A stretch of 64,000 bases of DNA from Brevibacillus invocatus (GCF_003710915.1 NZ_RHHR01000008.1:1-64000), one strand, 5' to 3'; counted from the first letter of the stretch, positions 8,166 to 18,096 are shown. Notes: generated by a model from the sequence alone, not told the origin. Numbers and translations are program-made.

Positions 8166-8939
8166 TTACAGCAAATCATCGCGGCCTTCACGCTCCGCAC
8201 GTTCTTCCTCGTAATCATCGTATTGAAGAAAATTCCCCTTCCCCTCACCTTTGCGCATGTACGCCTCATAGGTTCCGCTGCGCATGTAGTTGACACTCTC
8301 AGGTCCGGTGTACCCCTCGATCCCTGTATAGCCGATTTCCTCGACTGCCTCTACGAAGCCGTCGGGTTCATCACTTTCCACATACATTTCCTTGTAGTCC
8401 GTCTTGTCGTTATCAACAAATGAAAATGGTGTGCTTGAGGTTCCCCACGCCTCTACGATCTGCCAGGCATCCTCTCCATCAAAGCCGTTTTGGCCTTCCT
8501 TTTCATCTAAAGACGTTCTGCCAAAAGGCGGCTGGAGAAACTCTTCTTCAATCGGCCGTGAATCATTGATGTTTGGAGCTGGGGCGTGTTCCTTGCAGGT
8601 CTGAGCATGCGGTAGGGCCTCCAAGCGCTCCTCGGGAATGGGTTGTCCACAAACCGTGCAAATGCCATAGGTACCTTCTTCCATTCTGGTCAAAGCCTGA
8701 TCGATTTCCTTCAACGTTTCGCGATCCAGGCTGTCGAGGGCCAAATCCTTTTCCCGTTCAAACAGCTCGCTGCCTATATCTGCAGGATGGTTATCGTACA
8801 TGGCAAACTCTTGCAGTGAAGTGGCCATTTGTTCCCGCAAGCCGTAGTGTTCCTGCACCCGCTCTTCTATGTCCTTTTTTTCCTCCAGCAGTCTCTCACG
8901 CAGACTAGTCAACTTATTGCGGTCCACGTCGGACACCAC
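8166..8939 (-). CDS. yteA: YteA-family protein with DksA/TraR-type zinc finger
   Basis: The 257-residue protein has an N-terminal helical hairpin (about 1-75), then a DksA/TraR-like zinc finger with CTVCGQPIPEERLEALP followed by another Cys (QTCKEH). A long acidic C-terminal region is typical of the yteA family of sporulating Bacilli. The DksA relationship suggests binding in the RNA polymerase secondary channel, but YteA proteins are poorly characterised. Two GTG codons (8939 and 8936) are possible starts, both just after AGAAGGG. It lies downstream of ileS beyond a strong terminator. Confidence 0.8.
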   Translation of the reverse strand: MVSDVDRNKLTSLRERLLEEKKDIEERVQEHYGLREQMATSLQEFAMYDNHPADIGSELFEREKDLALDSLDRETLKEIDQALTRMEEGTYGICTVCGQPIPEERLEALPHAQTCKEHAPAPNINDSRPIEEEFLQPPFGRTSLDEKEGQNGFDGEDAWQIVEAWGTSSTPFSFVDNDKTDYKEMYVESDEPDGFVEAVEEIGYTGIEGYTGPESVNYMRSGTYEAYMRKGEGKGNFLQYDDYEEERAEREGRDDLL

Positions 8940-9018
8940 CCTTCTTTTTGATTCCTCAACAGGTAGTATGTCTTGGCATCAACCGAAATAACCGATGGTG
9001 GTAGGACTCTCTCCATAC

Positions 9019-9054
9019 AAAAAAACCTGTCCCTCCCCATTCGGGAAAGACAGG
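9019..9054 (-). terminator. Intrinsic terminator of ileS
   Basis: On the minus strand CCTGTC-TTTCCC pairs with GGGGAGG-GACAGG across a GAAT loop and is followed by seven T residues. The stem is nearly perfect. Confidence 0.9.
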
Positions 9055-9071
9055 CTCGAACAAGCGTTTGT

Positions 9072-11858
9072 TTATTCTTCATGCACATGAGCGTAATGCT
9101 CTTCGACAACAGTAGCACAACGTCCGCAAATAGCTGGATGCGCGGAGTGTGAACCAACGTCCTGCTTCACCACACGGCAGCGCTCGCACTTGACACCATC
9201 TGCCGCCGCTACAACTACGCGGATGCCTTCCAGTTGGACAGCGTCAGCTGGAGCTGCCGCATCTTGGCTGTGCAGATCAACGTGTGCCACGATAAACAGG
9301 TCTGCCAGATCCTCCATCGCCGCCAGCGTTTGGGCAACTGCATCGTTTTGCGGATACAAAGCAAGCTTGGCGTCAACGGAATTACCGAATACCTTGTTGC
9401 GGCGCGCTTCTTCCATGGCCTTGAGAACTTCATCACGGATTTCCATGAAGGCATCCCACTTGCTCAATGCTTCAGCCGAGAAGCTCAGATGTTTTTCTTC
9501 TGCTTCTGGCATATCCGTCAATTGTACGCTTTCGACTTCCACGCCCGGGATAAAGTTCCATACTTCATCCGCGGTGTGCGGCAGAATCGGAGCGATCAGT
9601 CTGACCAGGCTCAACAGGCAGTCGTACATGACCGTTTGAGCAGCGCGGCGCTTGCTGCTGTCTGGTGCCTCGACGTACAATCTGTCCTTGCAAATATCCA
9701 GATAGAACGACGAAAGTTCGATGACACAGAAGTTGTGAACCGTGTGGAAGACAGTATGGAATTGATATTCGTCATATGCTTTCTTCACACGCTTTGTTAC
9801 TTGCGCTGCTTTGGCAAGCACGTAACGATCCAATTCGCCGAGCTGCTCATACGCAACACGATCCCGCGCCGGCTCAAATCCATCCAGATTGCCTAGCAGG
9901 AAACGGAAGGTGTTGCGGATTTTGCGATACACTTCTGCGATTTGGTTCAGAATCGCATCGGAAATGCGGACGTCGGATTGGTAGTCAACGGATGCAACCC
10001 ACAGACGCAGGATATCTGCACCCAGCTTGTCGATGACTTGCTGCGGAATGACTACATTACCCAGTGATTTGGACATTTTGCGTCCTTCACCATCCAATGC
10101 AAAGCCGTGGCTCAATACGGACTTGTAAGGCGCTGTGCCGTATACAGCTACGCCCGTGGACAAGGAAGAGTTGAACCATCCACGATATTGGTCGGAGCCC
10201 TCCAGATACATATCTGCCGGCCAGCTCATGCCACGCTCGCGCAGTACGGCTTGATGGCTGGAACCGGAGTCGAACCAAACGTCCATAATGTCCGTCTCTT
10301 TGCGGAATTCATGGGCACCACATTTCGGGCAGGACAGTCCTTCAGGCACCAACTCATTTGCTTCACGCGCGAACCAGACAGAAGAACCTTCTTTACGGAA
10401 CATATCCGCGATATGGTTAATGGTCGTATCGTTAATGATCGGTTCATTGCAGCATTTGCAATAGAAGATCGGAATAGGTACACCCCAGACGCGCTGACGG
10501 GAAATGCACCAGTCGCCGCGATCTGCGATCATGTTCGCCAAGCGGGTTTCGCCCCATTGCGGAATCCACTTTACATTTTTGATCGCTTCCAGCATTTGGT
10601 CACGGAAGCCGTCGATTGAAGCAAACCATTGCTCGGTAGCACGGTAGATGACCGGCTTTTTGGTGCGCCAATCATGCGGATAGGAGTGAGTAAAGAAGCT
10701 CAGCTTCAGTAATGCACCCGCTTCTTTCAGCTTCTCAGTGACGACCTTATTCGCGTCCTCATAGAACAAGCCTTCGAATCCAGGAGCTTCACTGGTCATT
10801 TTCCCTTCATGGTCTACTGGGCAAAGGACCCCAAGCTCGTATTTTTGTCCTACAGCAAAGTCATCTTCCCCGTGACCTGGTGCTGTGTGAACACAACCTG
10901 TACCGGCATCCAAGGTGACGTGCTCACCCAGAATCAGAGGGGATTTGCGCTCATAGAACGGATGCTGGGTGACTACACCCTCCAGGTCTGCTCCTTTATG
11001 AGTAGAGACGACCTCTACATTTTCCCACTCGAGCTCCTTGGTCACCGCTTCCAGCAAACCACTAGCCACGAGGAGTTTCCGATCTGCTACTCTTACCACG
11101 CTGTATTCCAGCTCTGGATGAATCGAAATAGCCAAGTTGGCTGGCAAAGTCCAAGGAGTGGTCGTCCAAATAACAACGCCGGTTTCCGTATCGAGCTGAC
11201 CTTTTCCATCCACGACCTGGAAGCTGACATAAATAGATGGAGAGCGTTTGTCTTTGTACTCGATCTCTGCATCTGCCAAGGCAGTTTCCGAGGAAGGAGA
11301 CCAGTATACACAGCGCAAGCCCTTGTAGATATAGCCTTTCTTTGCCATTTCTCCGAAGACGCGGATCTGGTTGGCTTCATACTCAGGCAGGAGTGTCACG
11401 TAAGGATTTTCCCAATCTCCGCGAACACCCAGACGCTTGAACTGATCACGTTGTTTGTCAATATAGGACCAAGCGTACTCTTCACAGCGCTTGCGGAAAT
11501 CGTTGACCTCGATCGCGCGACGATCCAGTCCCTGCGCATTGATAATCGCTTGTTCGATTGGCAGACCATGCGTGTCCCAGCCTGGCACATACGGCGCGTA
11601 AAAACCAGCCATGGACTTGTAGCGCATGATGAAGTCTTTCAGAATTTTATTCAAGGCGTGCCCAATATGGATATCGCCATTGGCGTACGGAGGACCATCG
11701 TGCAAGACAAAAGACGGACGTCCTTTGGTGCGTTCCAGTACTTTTTGATAAATACTTTGTTCATCCCAATTTGTTTGCATGTGCGGCTCGCGATTGGGCA
11801 AATTCCCACGCATCGGGAAATCCGTTTTTGGCAAAGATAGCGTTTTGCTGTAATCCAT
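9072..11858 (-). CDS. ileS: Isoleucyl-tRNA synthetase
   Basis: This 928-residue class I synthetase charges tRNA-Ile. Visible landmarks are the HIGH motif (GDIHIGHAL, residues 62-69), the KMSKS loop ([12 protein letters not shown]), the editing-domain stretches between them, and a C-terminal zinc finger with two CxxC pairs (CERC and CGRC) in the last 50 residues. That zinc finger is characteristic of the bacterial-type enzyme. I start at ATG 11858 ([18 protein letters not shown]) rather than an upstream in-frame codon, because AGGAGTG lies at a suitable distance and the family begins this way. Expression is controlled by the T-box leader directly upstream. Confidence 0.97.
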   Translation of the reverse strand: MDYSKTLSLPKTDFPMRGNLPNREPHMQTNWDEQSIYQKVLERTKGRPSFVLHDGPPYANGDIHIGHALNKILKDFIMRYKSMAGFYAPYVPGWDTHGLPIEQAIINAQGLDRRAIEVNDFRKRCEEYAWSYIDKQRDQFKRLGVRGDWENPYVTLLPEYEANQIRVFGEMAKKGYIYKGLRCVYWSPSSETALADAEIEYKDKRSPSIYVSFQVVDGKGQLDTETGVVIWTTTPWTLPANLAISIHPELEYSVVRVADRKLLVASGLLEAVTKELEWENVEVVSTHKGADLEGVVTQHPFYERKSPLILGEHVTLDAGTGCVHTAPGHGEDDFAVGQKYELGVLCPVDHEGKMTSEAPGFEGLFYEDANKVVTEKLKEAGALLKLSFFTHSYPHDWRTKKPVIYRATEQWFASIDGFRDQMLEAIKNVKWIPQWGETRLANMIADRGDWCISRQRVWGVPIPIFYCKCCNEPIINDTTINHIADMFRKEGSSVWFAREANELVPEGLSCPKCGAHEFRKETDIMDVWFDSGSSHQAVLRERGMSWPADMYLEGSDQYRGWFNSSLSTGVAVYGTAPYKSVLSHGFALDGEGRKMSKSLGNVVIPQQVIDKLGADILRLWVASVDYQSDVRISDAILNQIAEVYRKIRNTFRFLLGNLDGFEPARDRVAYEQLGELDRYVLAKAAQVTKRVKKAYDEYQFHTVFHTVHNFCVIELSSFYLDICKDRLYVEAPDSSKRRAAQTVMYDCLLSLVRLIAPILPHTADEVWNFIPGVEVESVQLTDMPEAEEKHLSFSAEALSKWDAFMEIRDEVLKAMEEARRNKVFGNSVDAKLALYPQNDAVAQTLAAMEDLADLFIVAHVDLHSQDAAAPADAVQLEGIRVVVAAADGVKCERCRVVKQDVGSHSAHPAICGRCATVVEEHYAHVHEE

Positions 11859-11877
11859 AGCCTTCTTCACTCCTATA

Positions 11878-12198
11878 AAATAAATAAAAGCCTTCACTCA
11901 TCCCCGGTAAGGGACGAGAGAAGACTCCCGTGGTACCACCCTGATTAAACGAGTTCACCTATGCCTATGTACAACATGGACGAAAGCTCGCTTCACTTGA
12001 ACATTCTGTAACGGGAATGACTCGCTCACTTACTTGCCCTGATTACGTTGATTGTGCAACAGGCTTTCGGCTATTGAACTCCCGGGTGATATTCCGCAAA
12101 GGCAGCTGGACGGGTTTACACCTGACCCCCGACTCTCTTGGCAGCGCTTCTTTACGTACTCGTCCCGATCATCGTCACGTAAAAATATCAAAAAGTTG
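11878..12198 (-). promoter_or_regulatory. T-box riboswitch leader of ileS (isoleucine-specific)
   Basis: The leader carries the T-box sequence GGTGGTACCACGG (complement of 11929-11941), which pairs with the tRNA acceptor end. It is followed by a terminator hairpin (11891-11923) and a T-rich tract. A stem I arm near the 5' end contains AUC (12090-12088) followed by A, in the expected specifier-loop position, matching isoleucine. Uncharged tRNA-Ile should stabilise the antiterminator and let ileS be read. This fits the known T-box control of ileS in Firmicutes. Confidence 0.9.
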
Positions 12199-12204
12199 TC
12201 TTTC

Positions 12205-12234
12205 ATTATAGTCCCATCATGGACCAGTCGTCAA
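12205..12234 (-). promoter_or_regulatory. Vegetative (sigma-A type) promoter of ileS
   Basis: The minus strand has TTGACG (12234-12229) and TATAAT (12210-12205) separated by 18 bases, close to the sigma-A consensus. It sits just upstream of the T-box leader and overlaps the end of the divIVA gene region. Confidence 0.8.
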
Positions 12235-12238
12235 TCTT

Positions 12239-12724
12239 TTATTCAACGACTACTGCGGAATCTGCCTGCTCGATATCATCCCAAGCTCCGTGCTCCAGCA
12301 TTTCCAGCTGAGCTTCCAAGAGTGTTCGAAAACGCATCCGGTATACGGAGGCGCGTTTTTTCAACTCTTCGATCTCTATGGCAATCTTGCGAGATTTCGC
12401 CAAGGCTTCATTGACGATCCGATCTGCGTTTTTCTCCGCTTCCTTGAGGATCAGCTGAGCTTCCTTGCGTGCGTTTGATTTGACGTCTTCTGCTGTTTCC
12501 TGTGCGACAAGAATGGACTTGCTCAGGTTTTCTTCCAATCCTTTGTAGTGGTCCACTCGCTCATTCAAGATCGCGATACGTTCTTCCATTTCCTTTTTTT
12601 CCTTGATCAGAAGTTCAAAGTCCTTAATGACCTGATCCAAAAATTCATTCACTTCGTCGATATTATATCCACGAAAGCCTGTACTGAATTCTTTATTGTG
12701 TATGTCTAGCGGCGTTAAAGGCAC
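12239..12724 (-). CDS. divIVA: Cell-division/polar organiser DivIVA
   Basis: The 161-residue coiled-coil protein begins PLTPLDIHNKEF...FRGYNIDEVNEFL, the membrane-curvature-sensing N-terminal domain of DivIVA. A long coiled coil follows from about 35 to 140. In Bacillus it marks septa and poles, recruits the Min system and helps place the chromosome during sporulation. I start at GTG 12724, because the conserved N-terminus begins exactly there and a GGGGGG-containing site lies 6 bases upstream. It is the last gene of the ylm run and precedes ileS, as in B. subtilis. Confidence 0.95.
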   Translation of the reverse strand: MPLTPLDIHNKEFSTGFRGYNIDEVNEFLDQVIKDFELLIKEKKEMEERIAILNERVDHYKGLEENLSKSILVAQETAEDVKSNARKEAQLILKEAEKNADRIVNEALAKSRKIAIEIEELKKRASVYRMRFRTLLEAQLEMLEHGAWDDIEQADSAVVVE

Positions 12725-12831
12725 ATGAACCCCCCACTTTTCCCGATAATCGTTGAACATTATTTCGACAAGAGTTGCAGCATTTCCTTTACGATCTTAC
12801 ATTTTTTTAGCATTTTTCGTTTTTTCTCATC

Positions 12832-13605
12832 TTATGTAACCAAGCCTACAATCATGCGAAGTCTACCGCTCCGGGTGGTACCTGAAATTTCGAGAATCTT
12901 GAATCGTCCATAGCCAGCAAACGAGACCATGTCGCCTGTCTGAAGCGGAAAGGAGGGATCCTCCATCACTCTCCAGTTTACCTTTACCTTTCCGGCCCGA
13001 AGCGGAACTAGCGCTTTGGCCCGGGACAGGTTGTATACCTCTCCAATCACAGCATCCGTCCGAGGAGACGCTACCGTAATCGTCTTTTCCTTGAAACGAG
13101 GACCCGGTGGGGTAAATGCATCCCATGACAATCGCTCGAATGAGACAGAGGTTCGGTGAATCTGAGATACTTGGGAACAAACAAAGTCTGCTACTTCTTC
13201 CGCCACGATGGCATAGCAGCCTTCTTCATTCACTAGCATATCCCCAAACTTTTCTCTCTTGAGCCCAACATGCAGCAAGGCTCCCATCACGTCCCGGTGT
13301 TCGAGTGCATGAAAGCGTTGATCCGCTACAATGTGCAGCAAGGCCAGTCCGTAATCTTCCTTTTCCACAGGAAGATAATCGGGATGAAGCAAGATACGCA
13401 CACGCTCAGCTCCCTCATAGCCACCAAATGGCGAGACACGCACATCCTGTACTTGGGAAGTAAGGCTTTGATAGATCATCATTTGCCTGGGATCGACAAA
13501 ATCAGTAAGGCGCATGGCCTGCTTACGCTCTACTTGCGTCAGCATTTCCAGCGCCCGCTCAACAAAAGGACGTTCTTCTTTTGAAAAATGGTCAAATACA
13601 CTCAT
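12832..13605 (-). CDS. ylmH: S4-domain RNA-binding protein YlmH
   Basis: The 257-residue protein has an N-terminal domain conserved among YlmH proteins and a C-terminal S4 RNA-binding domain (about 180-245), recognisable from 'LSRAKALVPLRAGKVKVNWR'. YlmH homologs act in rescue of stalled ribosomes in Bacillus. ATG at 13605 follows GGCAGGATACG. It lies between ylmG and divIVA in conserved order. Confidence 0.92.
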   Translation of the reverse strand: MSVFDHFSKEERPFVERALEMLTQVERKQAMRLTDFVDPRQMMIYQSLTSQVQDVRVSPFGGYEGAERVRILLHPDYLPVEKEDYGLALLHIVADQRFHALEHRDVMGALLHVGLKREKFGDMLVNEEGCYAIVAEEVADFVCSQVSQIHRTSVSFERLSWDAFTPPGPRFKEKTITVASPRTDAVIGEVYNLSRAKALVPLRAGKVKVNWRVMEDPSFPLQTGDMVSFAGYGRFKILEISGTTRSGRLRMIVGLVT

Positions 13606-13618
13606 GAACGTATCCTGC

Positions 13619-13879
13619 CTACAATTTAATCAGGATGGAAACCAATCCGTAATGCGCAAAACGCAAAGCAATCAACGCTACGATCGGCGAGATATCAATA
13701 AATCCGAGTGGTGGAATAAACCGGCGAAACGGCGCCAGGTACGGCTCTACCAAACGCTCGAGCAGTTGACCGATTCCTGTGTCTCTCATTTGTGGAACCC
13801 AAGACATCAGGATGTAGGCGATGATCATGTACTGATATACGGTAAAAGCGAAATCTAGAATGGTAAAGAAGTAACCCAT
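13619..13879 (-). CDS. ylmG: YggT-family membrane protein YlmG
   Basis: The 86-residue protein has two hydrophobic segments with the YggT-family signature around 'ILMSWVPQMRD' and a conserved 'PYLAPFRRFIPPLGFIDISPIVA' region. Homologs are integral membrane proteins linked to cell division and, in plastids, nucleoid distribution; the molecular role is unsettled. It lies between sepF and ylmH as in other Bacilli. Confidence 0.93.
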   Translation of the reverse strand: MGYFFTILDFAFTVYQYMIIAYILMSWVPQMRDTGIGQLLERLVEPYLAPFRRFIPPLGFIDISPIVALIALRFAHYGLVSILIKL

Positions 13880-13908
13880 TTGCTCACCCTTTTTTTCGTC
13901 GTTGATTG

Positions 13909-14328
13909 TTACTCTTCAATAACACTGGAAATCGTACCTTGAATATCTACATGGTCAGGCGTACAAACAAATATCGTATCCCCTACTTTTTGAATGTCAC
14001 CGTTCAATGCATAGACCGTACCGCTCAAAAAGTCGATGATCCGTTTCGCCTGGTCTTTCTCCACGCGATGCAGGTTCACTACTACTGGACGGCGATGACG
14101 CAGGTTATCTGCAATATCCTGTGCATCGCTATAATGACGGGGTTCACAGAGGATCAAGCGAATCCCCTCCTTTTCCCGTGCCTGAAACGGTACTACATTA
14201 TTCGCACGTCCCGCAGGCTGACGCTTGGCGGAAGAATCCTGTTCTTCTCGTTGCTCCTCTACGGTTTCTTCTATGTACTCTTCGTTATCCAAACCCAAGA
14301 ACCCCATCAGTTTGTTCATGACTCCCAT
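13909..14328 (-). CDS. sepF: Cell-division protein SepF
   Basis: The 139-residue protein has a short amphipathic N-terminus (MGVMNKLMGFLGL) that serves as membrane anchor in SepF, then a charged linker. A C-terminal domain (about 55-135) contains 'ILCEPRHYSDAQDIADNL' and 'KRIIDFLSGTVYALNGD'. SepF binds the FtsZ C-terminal tail and shapes the septal ring. AGGAGGAAGG precedes the ATG. ftsZ lies about 5 kb upstream on the same strand. Confidence 0.95.
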   Translation of the reverse strand: MGVMNKLMGFLGLDNEEYIEETVEEQREEQDSSAKRQPAGRANNVVPFQAREKEGIRLILCEPRHYSDAQDIADNLRHRRPVVVNLHRVEKDQAKRIIDFLSGTVYALNGDIQKVGDTIFVCTPDHVDIQGTISSVIEE

Positions 14329-14377
14329 CTTCCTTCCTCCTTTCTATCTCTTGATCGCTATGTGTTTGATACTTGCT

Positions 14378-15076
14378 TTACTCCGGCTTGACCAATACGG
14401 AACCCAGTCGGATATATGTAGCTCCCTCTTCAATTGCCACTTCAAAATCGCTGGACATGCCCATGGAGAGCTCCGTGACTTCTGCGTGAGGAAAGCCTCG
14501 ATCATTGATGCGTTCCTTCCATTCTGCAAGCCCGCGAAATACGTTACGGGCTTCCTCTTGATTATCGACAACAGGCGCCATCGTCATTAATCCAACAATC
14601 TTTATATGTTTCATATTACTGGTTTCCTGCAAAAAAGCCAATACGTCATCAGGACTAAGCCCAAATTTTGTCTCTTCTCCGGATATATTGATCTGCAAAA
14701 AGCAAGAAACGACCTGATTCAGCATTTCTCCCCTTTTATTTAGCTCCTGCGCCAAGGACACGCGATCCAGCGAATGAACATAGGCAAAACGTCCGACCAC
14801 TTCTTTTGCTTTGTTCGTTTGCAGGTGTCCGATAAAATGCCAGATGCCTTTGTCCCCATACTTCTCGAACTTAGGCAATGCATCCTGCAGCCGGTTCTCG
14901 CCAATATCCTCGACTCCTACTGCTAGCAGATTGCCAATCGTATCTGCCTCTACGTATTTGGTGACTGCGATGATTTTTACCTCTTCACGCTTGCGGTTCG
15001 ATCTATCGCAAGCAGCCTGGATTCTCTTCTCGATCTGTTCCAGTCGTTCCTTCAATACTTCCTGTTCTGTATGCAT
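14378..15076 (-). CDS. ylmE: Pyridoxal-phosphate homeostasis protein YlmE (YggS family)
   Basis: The 232-residue TIM-barrel protein binds PLP through the Lys in 'VKIIAVTKYVEADTI' near residue 40 and has the conserved 'ENRLQDALPKFEKYG', 'WHFIGHLQTNKAK' and 'SMGMSSDFEVAIEEGAT' segments. Family members have no known catalysis and help keep vitamin B6 and amino-acid pools balanced. It is the upstream neighbour of sepF. Confidence 0.95.
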   Translation of the reverse strand: MHTEQEVLKERLEQIEKRIQAACDRSNRKREEVKIIAVTKYVEADTIGNLLAVGVEDIGENRLQDALPKFEKYGDKGIWHFIGHLQTNKAKEVVGRFAYVHSLDRVSLAQELNKRGEMLNQVVSCFLQINISGEETKFGLSPDDVLAFLQETSNMKHIKIVGLMTMAPVVDNQEEARNVFRGLAEWKERINDRGFPHAEVTELSMGMSSDFEVAIEEGATYIRLGSVLVKPE

Positions 15077-15097
15077 GCTGCAACTCCACTCCTTTTC

Positions 15098-15922
15098 CTA
15101 TTTCCAGCCTATATAGGAAGCCATGCGGCCCGTCGTTCCTTTGCTTCCCGCTTCTTTGCGATGAGAAAAAAACAGGTCAGTCCGGCAGCTTGTACACCAA
15201 TCTGCAGATGAAATATGTGCAGAATTCACGCCTGCATCCACCAATATGAGCTGATTTAGGATGCGTAAATCGAGCATCCAGCGATCTTCCTTTTCAGCTG
15301 GTGTCACAGCCTTCTCCCATTGCTCAACACTCTTGCGTACTTGGTCCATAATCCGTTCATCCACCTCGTAGCAACAACCGCCAATCGATGGTCCCAAAGC
15401 TACCAGCAGATCCTCTGGTTTTGACTTGCAGGATTGTGAAAGCGATTGAACCATTTCCTCGGCAATACGCTGAACGGTCCCTTTCCAACCAGCATGTGCC
15501 AAACCAACTGCTCCGGATACAGGATCCAAGAAGTATAAGGGAACACAATCAGCATAAAAGGACGTCAAAAGCACGTTTTTCTCGGTTGTATACAAGCCGT
15601 CCGTTGCTTTGATCACATTGTCCAAGCTTTCTTTTCCCGCTCCACCTGCCATGACCCGGCAAACCTGATGCCCATGTACCTGATCCGCACAGGTCCAAAC
15701 ATCGAACGGCATCTCCAGCTGAGCGGCCAGCTGACGCCGGTTGGCCACCACGTGCCCCGCATTGTCTCCTACATGCAATCCCATATTGAAAGATTCGAAC
15801 GGCAATTCGCTCGCTCCGCCTGTCCGAATTGTAAATCCAGCTACCAAACCTGGATGGCTTCGCTCCCATTCCAGCAATTGTAAAAAAGGTTTATCCTCAA
15901 CCCGAACAAATGGCTCTCTCAT
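15098..15922 (-). CDS. ylmD: Peptidoglycan-editing/purine nucleoside phosphorylase-like protein YlmD (PgeF family)
   Basis: This 274-residue protein belongs to the DUF152 (YfiH/PgeF) family, formerly called laccase-like. The zinc-site residues are visible: His in 'CADQVHGHQV', Cys in 'YADCVPLYFLDP' and His in 'AHAGWKGTV'. Studied members act as purine nucleoside phosphorylase/adenosine deaminase-like enzymes, and the E. coli member helps peptidoglycan fidelity. I place the start at ATG 15922 (MREPFVRVE) after GAGGAAGGTG; earlier in-frame ATGs lack a clear site. ylmE follows 21 bases downstream. Confidence 0.9.
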   Translation of the reverse strand: MREPFVRVEDKPFLQLLEWERSHPGLVAGFTIRTGGASELPFESFNMGLHVGDNAGHVVANRRQLAAQLEMPFDVWTCADQVHGHQVCRVMAGGAGKESLDNVIKATDGLYTTEKNVLLTSFYADCVPLYFLDPVSGAVGLAHAGWKGTVQRIAEEMVQSLSQSCKSKPEDLLVALGPSIGGCCYEVDERIMDQVRKSVEQWEKAVTPAEKEDRWMLDLRILNQLILVDAGVNSAHISSADWCTSCRTDLFFSHRKEAGSKGTTGRMASYIGWK

Positions 15923-16000
15923 CTGCTTTTTCACCTTCCTCATATGGCTTATCATACCATAGCCCAAAAGAAAAGAAAGGCTATCTGACGCCTTTCTCCC

Positions 16001-16285
16001 TCACTCCCTGTATTCGTCCGTCCCCCCATGTCGCGACTCCACCTTCAACGTTTCCTCCATCCGTACGAGCACGACATCCTTGCCAATCTTAACAATATTT
16101 CGCCAGGGAATCACATAATCATTGCCCGAGGAAAAAAAGCCAAGGAATTTACCCGGTCCAGGGATTACGATCGACTCCACCCGACCATGGCGAAGATCAA
16201 TCTCCAGATCAGAAATTTGTCCCAAGCGCTTGCCATCCAAAATATTGACCACTTCTTTGGTTTGGAAGTCGGATATCTTCACCAT
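16001..16285 (-). CDS. ylmC: YlmC/YmxH-family sporulation protein (PRC-barrel)
   Basis: The 94-residue protein is a single PRC-barrel domain, with 'FQTKEVVNILDGKRLGQISDLEID' in the first third and 'GNDYVIPWRNIVKIGKDVVLVR' near the end. YlmC/YmxH proteins are annotated as sporulation-related in Bacilli without a defined biochemical role. It lies between sigG and ylmD; the B. subtilis gene ylmA, which sits between sigG and ylmC there, is absent here. Confidence 0.88.
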   Translation of the reverse strand: MVKISDFQTKEVVNILDGKRLGQISDLEIDLRHGRVESIVIPGPGKFLGFFSSGNDYVIPWRNIVKIGKDVVLVRMEETLKVESRHGGTDEYRE

Positions 16286-16394
16286 TCTGACCTCACCTAC
16301 TTTTCTTACGTTATTTTAGTATATGAAACAACCTGGGATTATGTCCGTTGACAAGCCTCATGAAATGAGAAATCTGGGCTGAAGCTAGGGGAAC

Positions 16395-16424
16395 AAAAAA
16401 ACCCGAACGAAAAATCCGTCGGGT
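16395..16424 (-). terminator. Intrinsic terminator of sigG
   Basis: On the minus strand ACCCGA and TCGGGT pair around a 12-base loop and are followed by seven T residues. Confidence 0.75.
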
Positions 16425-16444
16425 ATGCCTCACATAGACGCTCA

Positions 16445-17224
16445 CTACGATTGTACGTGCTTTTGCATATGCGCGATGGCTGCCTTTTCCAGTCTGGACA
16501 CCTGTGCTTGTGATATTCCGATCTCCTCTGCCACTTCCATCTGGGTTTTTCCCTCGTAAAAGCGCATGGACAAAATCATCTTTTCACGATCGCCCAGACG
16601 CTGCATCCCTTCACGCAACGCAATTTCCTCCACCCAGGTGACATCCTTGTTCTTTTCATCGCTGATTTGGTCCATGACGTAAATCGGATCGCCGCCGTCC
16701 TGATAAATCGGCTCAAACAACGATACTGGGTCCTGGATCGCATCCAACGCGAATACGACGTCTTCCTTGGCCACGTTGAGCTCCTGCGAAATCTCTGTGA
16801 TGGTGGGCTCGCGGGAGTGCTTGTTGGTCAAATTGTCACGTACCTGCAATGCCTTGTACGCAATGTCGCGCAATGATCTGGATACGCGAATGGGATTGTT
16901 GTCGCGTAGATAGCGCCGAATTTCTCCAATGATCATCGGAACTGCATAGGTGGAGAACTTCACATTTTGCCCCAAATCAAAGTTGTCGATTGCTTTCATC
17001 AAACCAATGCAGCCTACTTGAAACAAATCATCCACGTACTCCCCGCGATTGTTGAAGCGCTGGATCACACTGAGCACCAGCCGCAAGTTTCCGTTGACCA
17101 GTTTTTCACGGGCCGCCAGTTCGCCGCTCTGCAGACGCTCAAACAATTCTCTCATCTCTTTGTTGGTAAGTACCGGAAGCTTGGAGGTATCTACCCCGCA
17201 TATCTCTACCTTATTGCGCGTCAC
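16445..17224 (-). CDS. sigG: Forespore sigma factor sigma-G
   Basis: The 259-residue sigma factor directs late forespore transcription. Its start 'TRNKVEICGVDTSKLPVL' and the region 2 block (FNNRGEYVDDLFQVGCIGLMKAIDNFD) match sigma-G almost word for word. Region 4 ends with the HTH 'TQMEVAEEIGISQAQVSRLEK'. I start at GTG 17224, because GAGGAGGG lies just upstream and the family begins here; the longer open frame extends into the promoter region. It follows sigE by 147 bases, which contain its own sigma-F-like promoter. Confidence 0.97.
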   Translation of the reverse strand: MTRNKVEICGVDTSKLPVLTNKEMRELFERLQSGELAAREKLVNGNLRLVLSVIQRFNNRGEYVDDLFQVGCIGLMKAIDNFDLGQNVKFSTYAVPMIIGEIRRYLRDNNPIRVSRSLRDIAYKALQVRDNLTNKHSREPTITEISQELNVAKEDVVFALDAIQDPVSLFEPIYQDGGDPIYVMDQISDEKNKDVTWVEEIALREGMQRLGDREKMILSMRFYEGKTQMEVAEEIGISQAQVSRLEKAAIAHMQKHVQS

Positions 17225-17342
17225 GTCTTTCCCTCCTCGAAGCAAGAAAAAGTTCCTAACCCGGTTGTCTTGAAAGGCCGCGTGCTGACGCGTGGCCGAC
17301 GCGATCGTGGCAGTTACCACTATCTGGCTCGGTGATAGGAAC

Positions 17343-17370
17343 AGTATCCCCTTCGAATGGGAAAATATGC
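17343..17370 (-). promoter_or_regulatory. Sigma-F-type promoter of sigG
   Basis: The minus strand reads GCATA (17370-17366), 14 bases, then GGGGATACT (17351-17343), closely matching the sigma-F pattern GYATA-N15-GGNNANAMT. It begins immediately after the sigE stop codon. In B. subtilis spoIIIG (sigG) is switched on by sigma-F from a promoter in this same place. Confidence 0.75.
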
Positions 17371-17371
17371 G

Positions 17372-18094
17372 TTAGACCATCTTGTTGAATTCTTTTCGTA
17401 ACCGTTTTATAATTCGCTTTTCCAGTCGGGAAATGTAGGACTGGGAGATGCCCAATAGATCCGCTACATCCTTCTGTGTCTTCTCCTCTTCCCCTGCTAA
17501 TCCGAAGCGCAGCTCCATGATGATCCGCTCTCTCTCCGATAGCTTATCCAGTGCTTTTTTCAACAGCTTGCGATCTACCTGGTCTTCAATGTTTTTGTAA
17601 ATCGTATCATTTTCTGTACCCAAAACATCGGATAGCAGCAGCTCATTGCCATCCCAATCGATATTCAGAGGCTCATCAAACGAAACCTCCGAACGAATTT
17701 TGTTGTTGCGACGCAGGTACATCAAGATTTCGTTTTCGATACAGCGGGACGCATAGGTGGCCAGTTTGATGTTTTTATCTGGATCAAACGTATTCACGGC
17801 CTTGATCAATCCAATTGTCCCGATACTGACAAGGTCTTCGATGTTGATTCCGGTATTCTCAAACTTCCGGGCGATGTAGACGACCAGACGCAAATTTCGC
17901 TCGATCAGCATGGCACGTACGGCTGGATCGCCAGACGGCAGACGTACGAGCAACACTTCTTCCTCTTCTCGCGTCAGTGGTGGAGGTAGGGCCTCACTCC
18001 CGCCGATATAGTAGACTTCTTCAGCTTTTGCACCAATCCATATCAGGAAACGGTACCAGGTTAATTGCAATTGTAGGCGAAGTTTTACGTACAT
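17372..18094 (-). CDS. sigE: Mother-cell sigma factor sigma-E precursor
   Basis: The 240-residue product is pro-sigma-E. A hydrophobic/basic pro-sequence (about 1-28, ending near '[16 protein letters not shown]') should be cut off by SpoIIGA after engulfment begins. Regions 2.1-2.4 ('[33 protein letters not shown]' and following) and region 4 with the HTH '[21 protein letters not shown]' are all present. The gene starts two bases after the spoIIGA stop codon, so the two are translationally linked. Confidence 0.97.
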   Translation of the reverse strand: MYVKLRLQLQLTWYRFLIWIGAKAEEVYYIGGSEALPPPLTREEEEVLLVRLPSGDPAVRAMLIERNLRLVVYIARKFENTGINIEDLVSIGTIGLIKAVNTFDPDKNIKLATYASRCIENEILMYLRRNNKIRSEVSFDEPLNIDWDGNELLLSDVLGTENDTIYKNIEDQVDRKLLKKALDKLSERERIIMELRFGLAGEEEKTQKDVADLLGISQSYISRLEKRIIKRLRKEFNKMV

Positions 18095-18096
18095 GA

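Noticed and set aside
10809-11840. Rightward 343-codon frame opposite ileS
   Set aside because: Shadow of the ileS coding sequence; composition is unlike a real protein.
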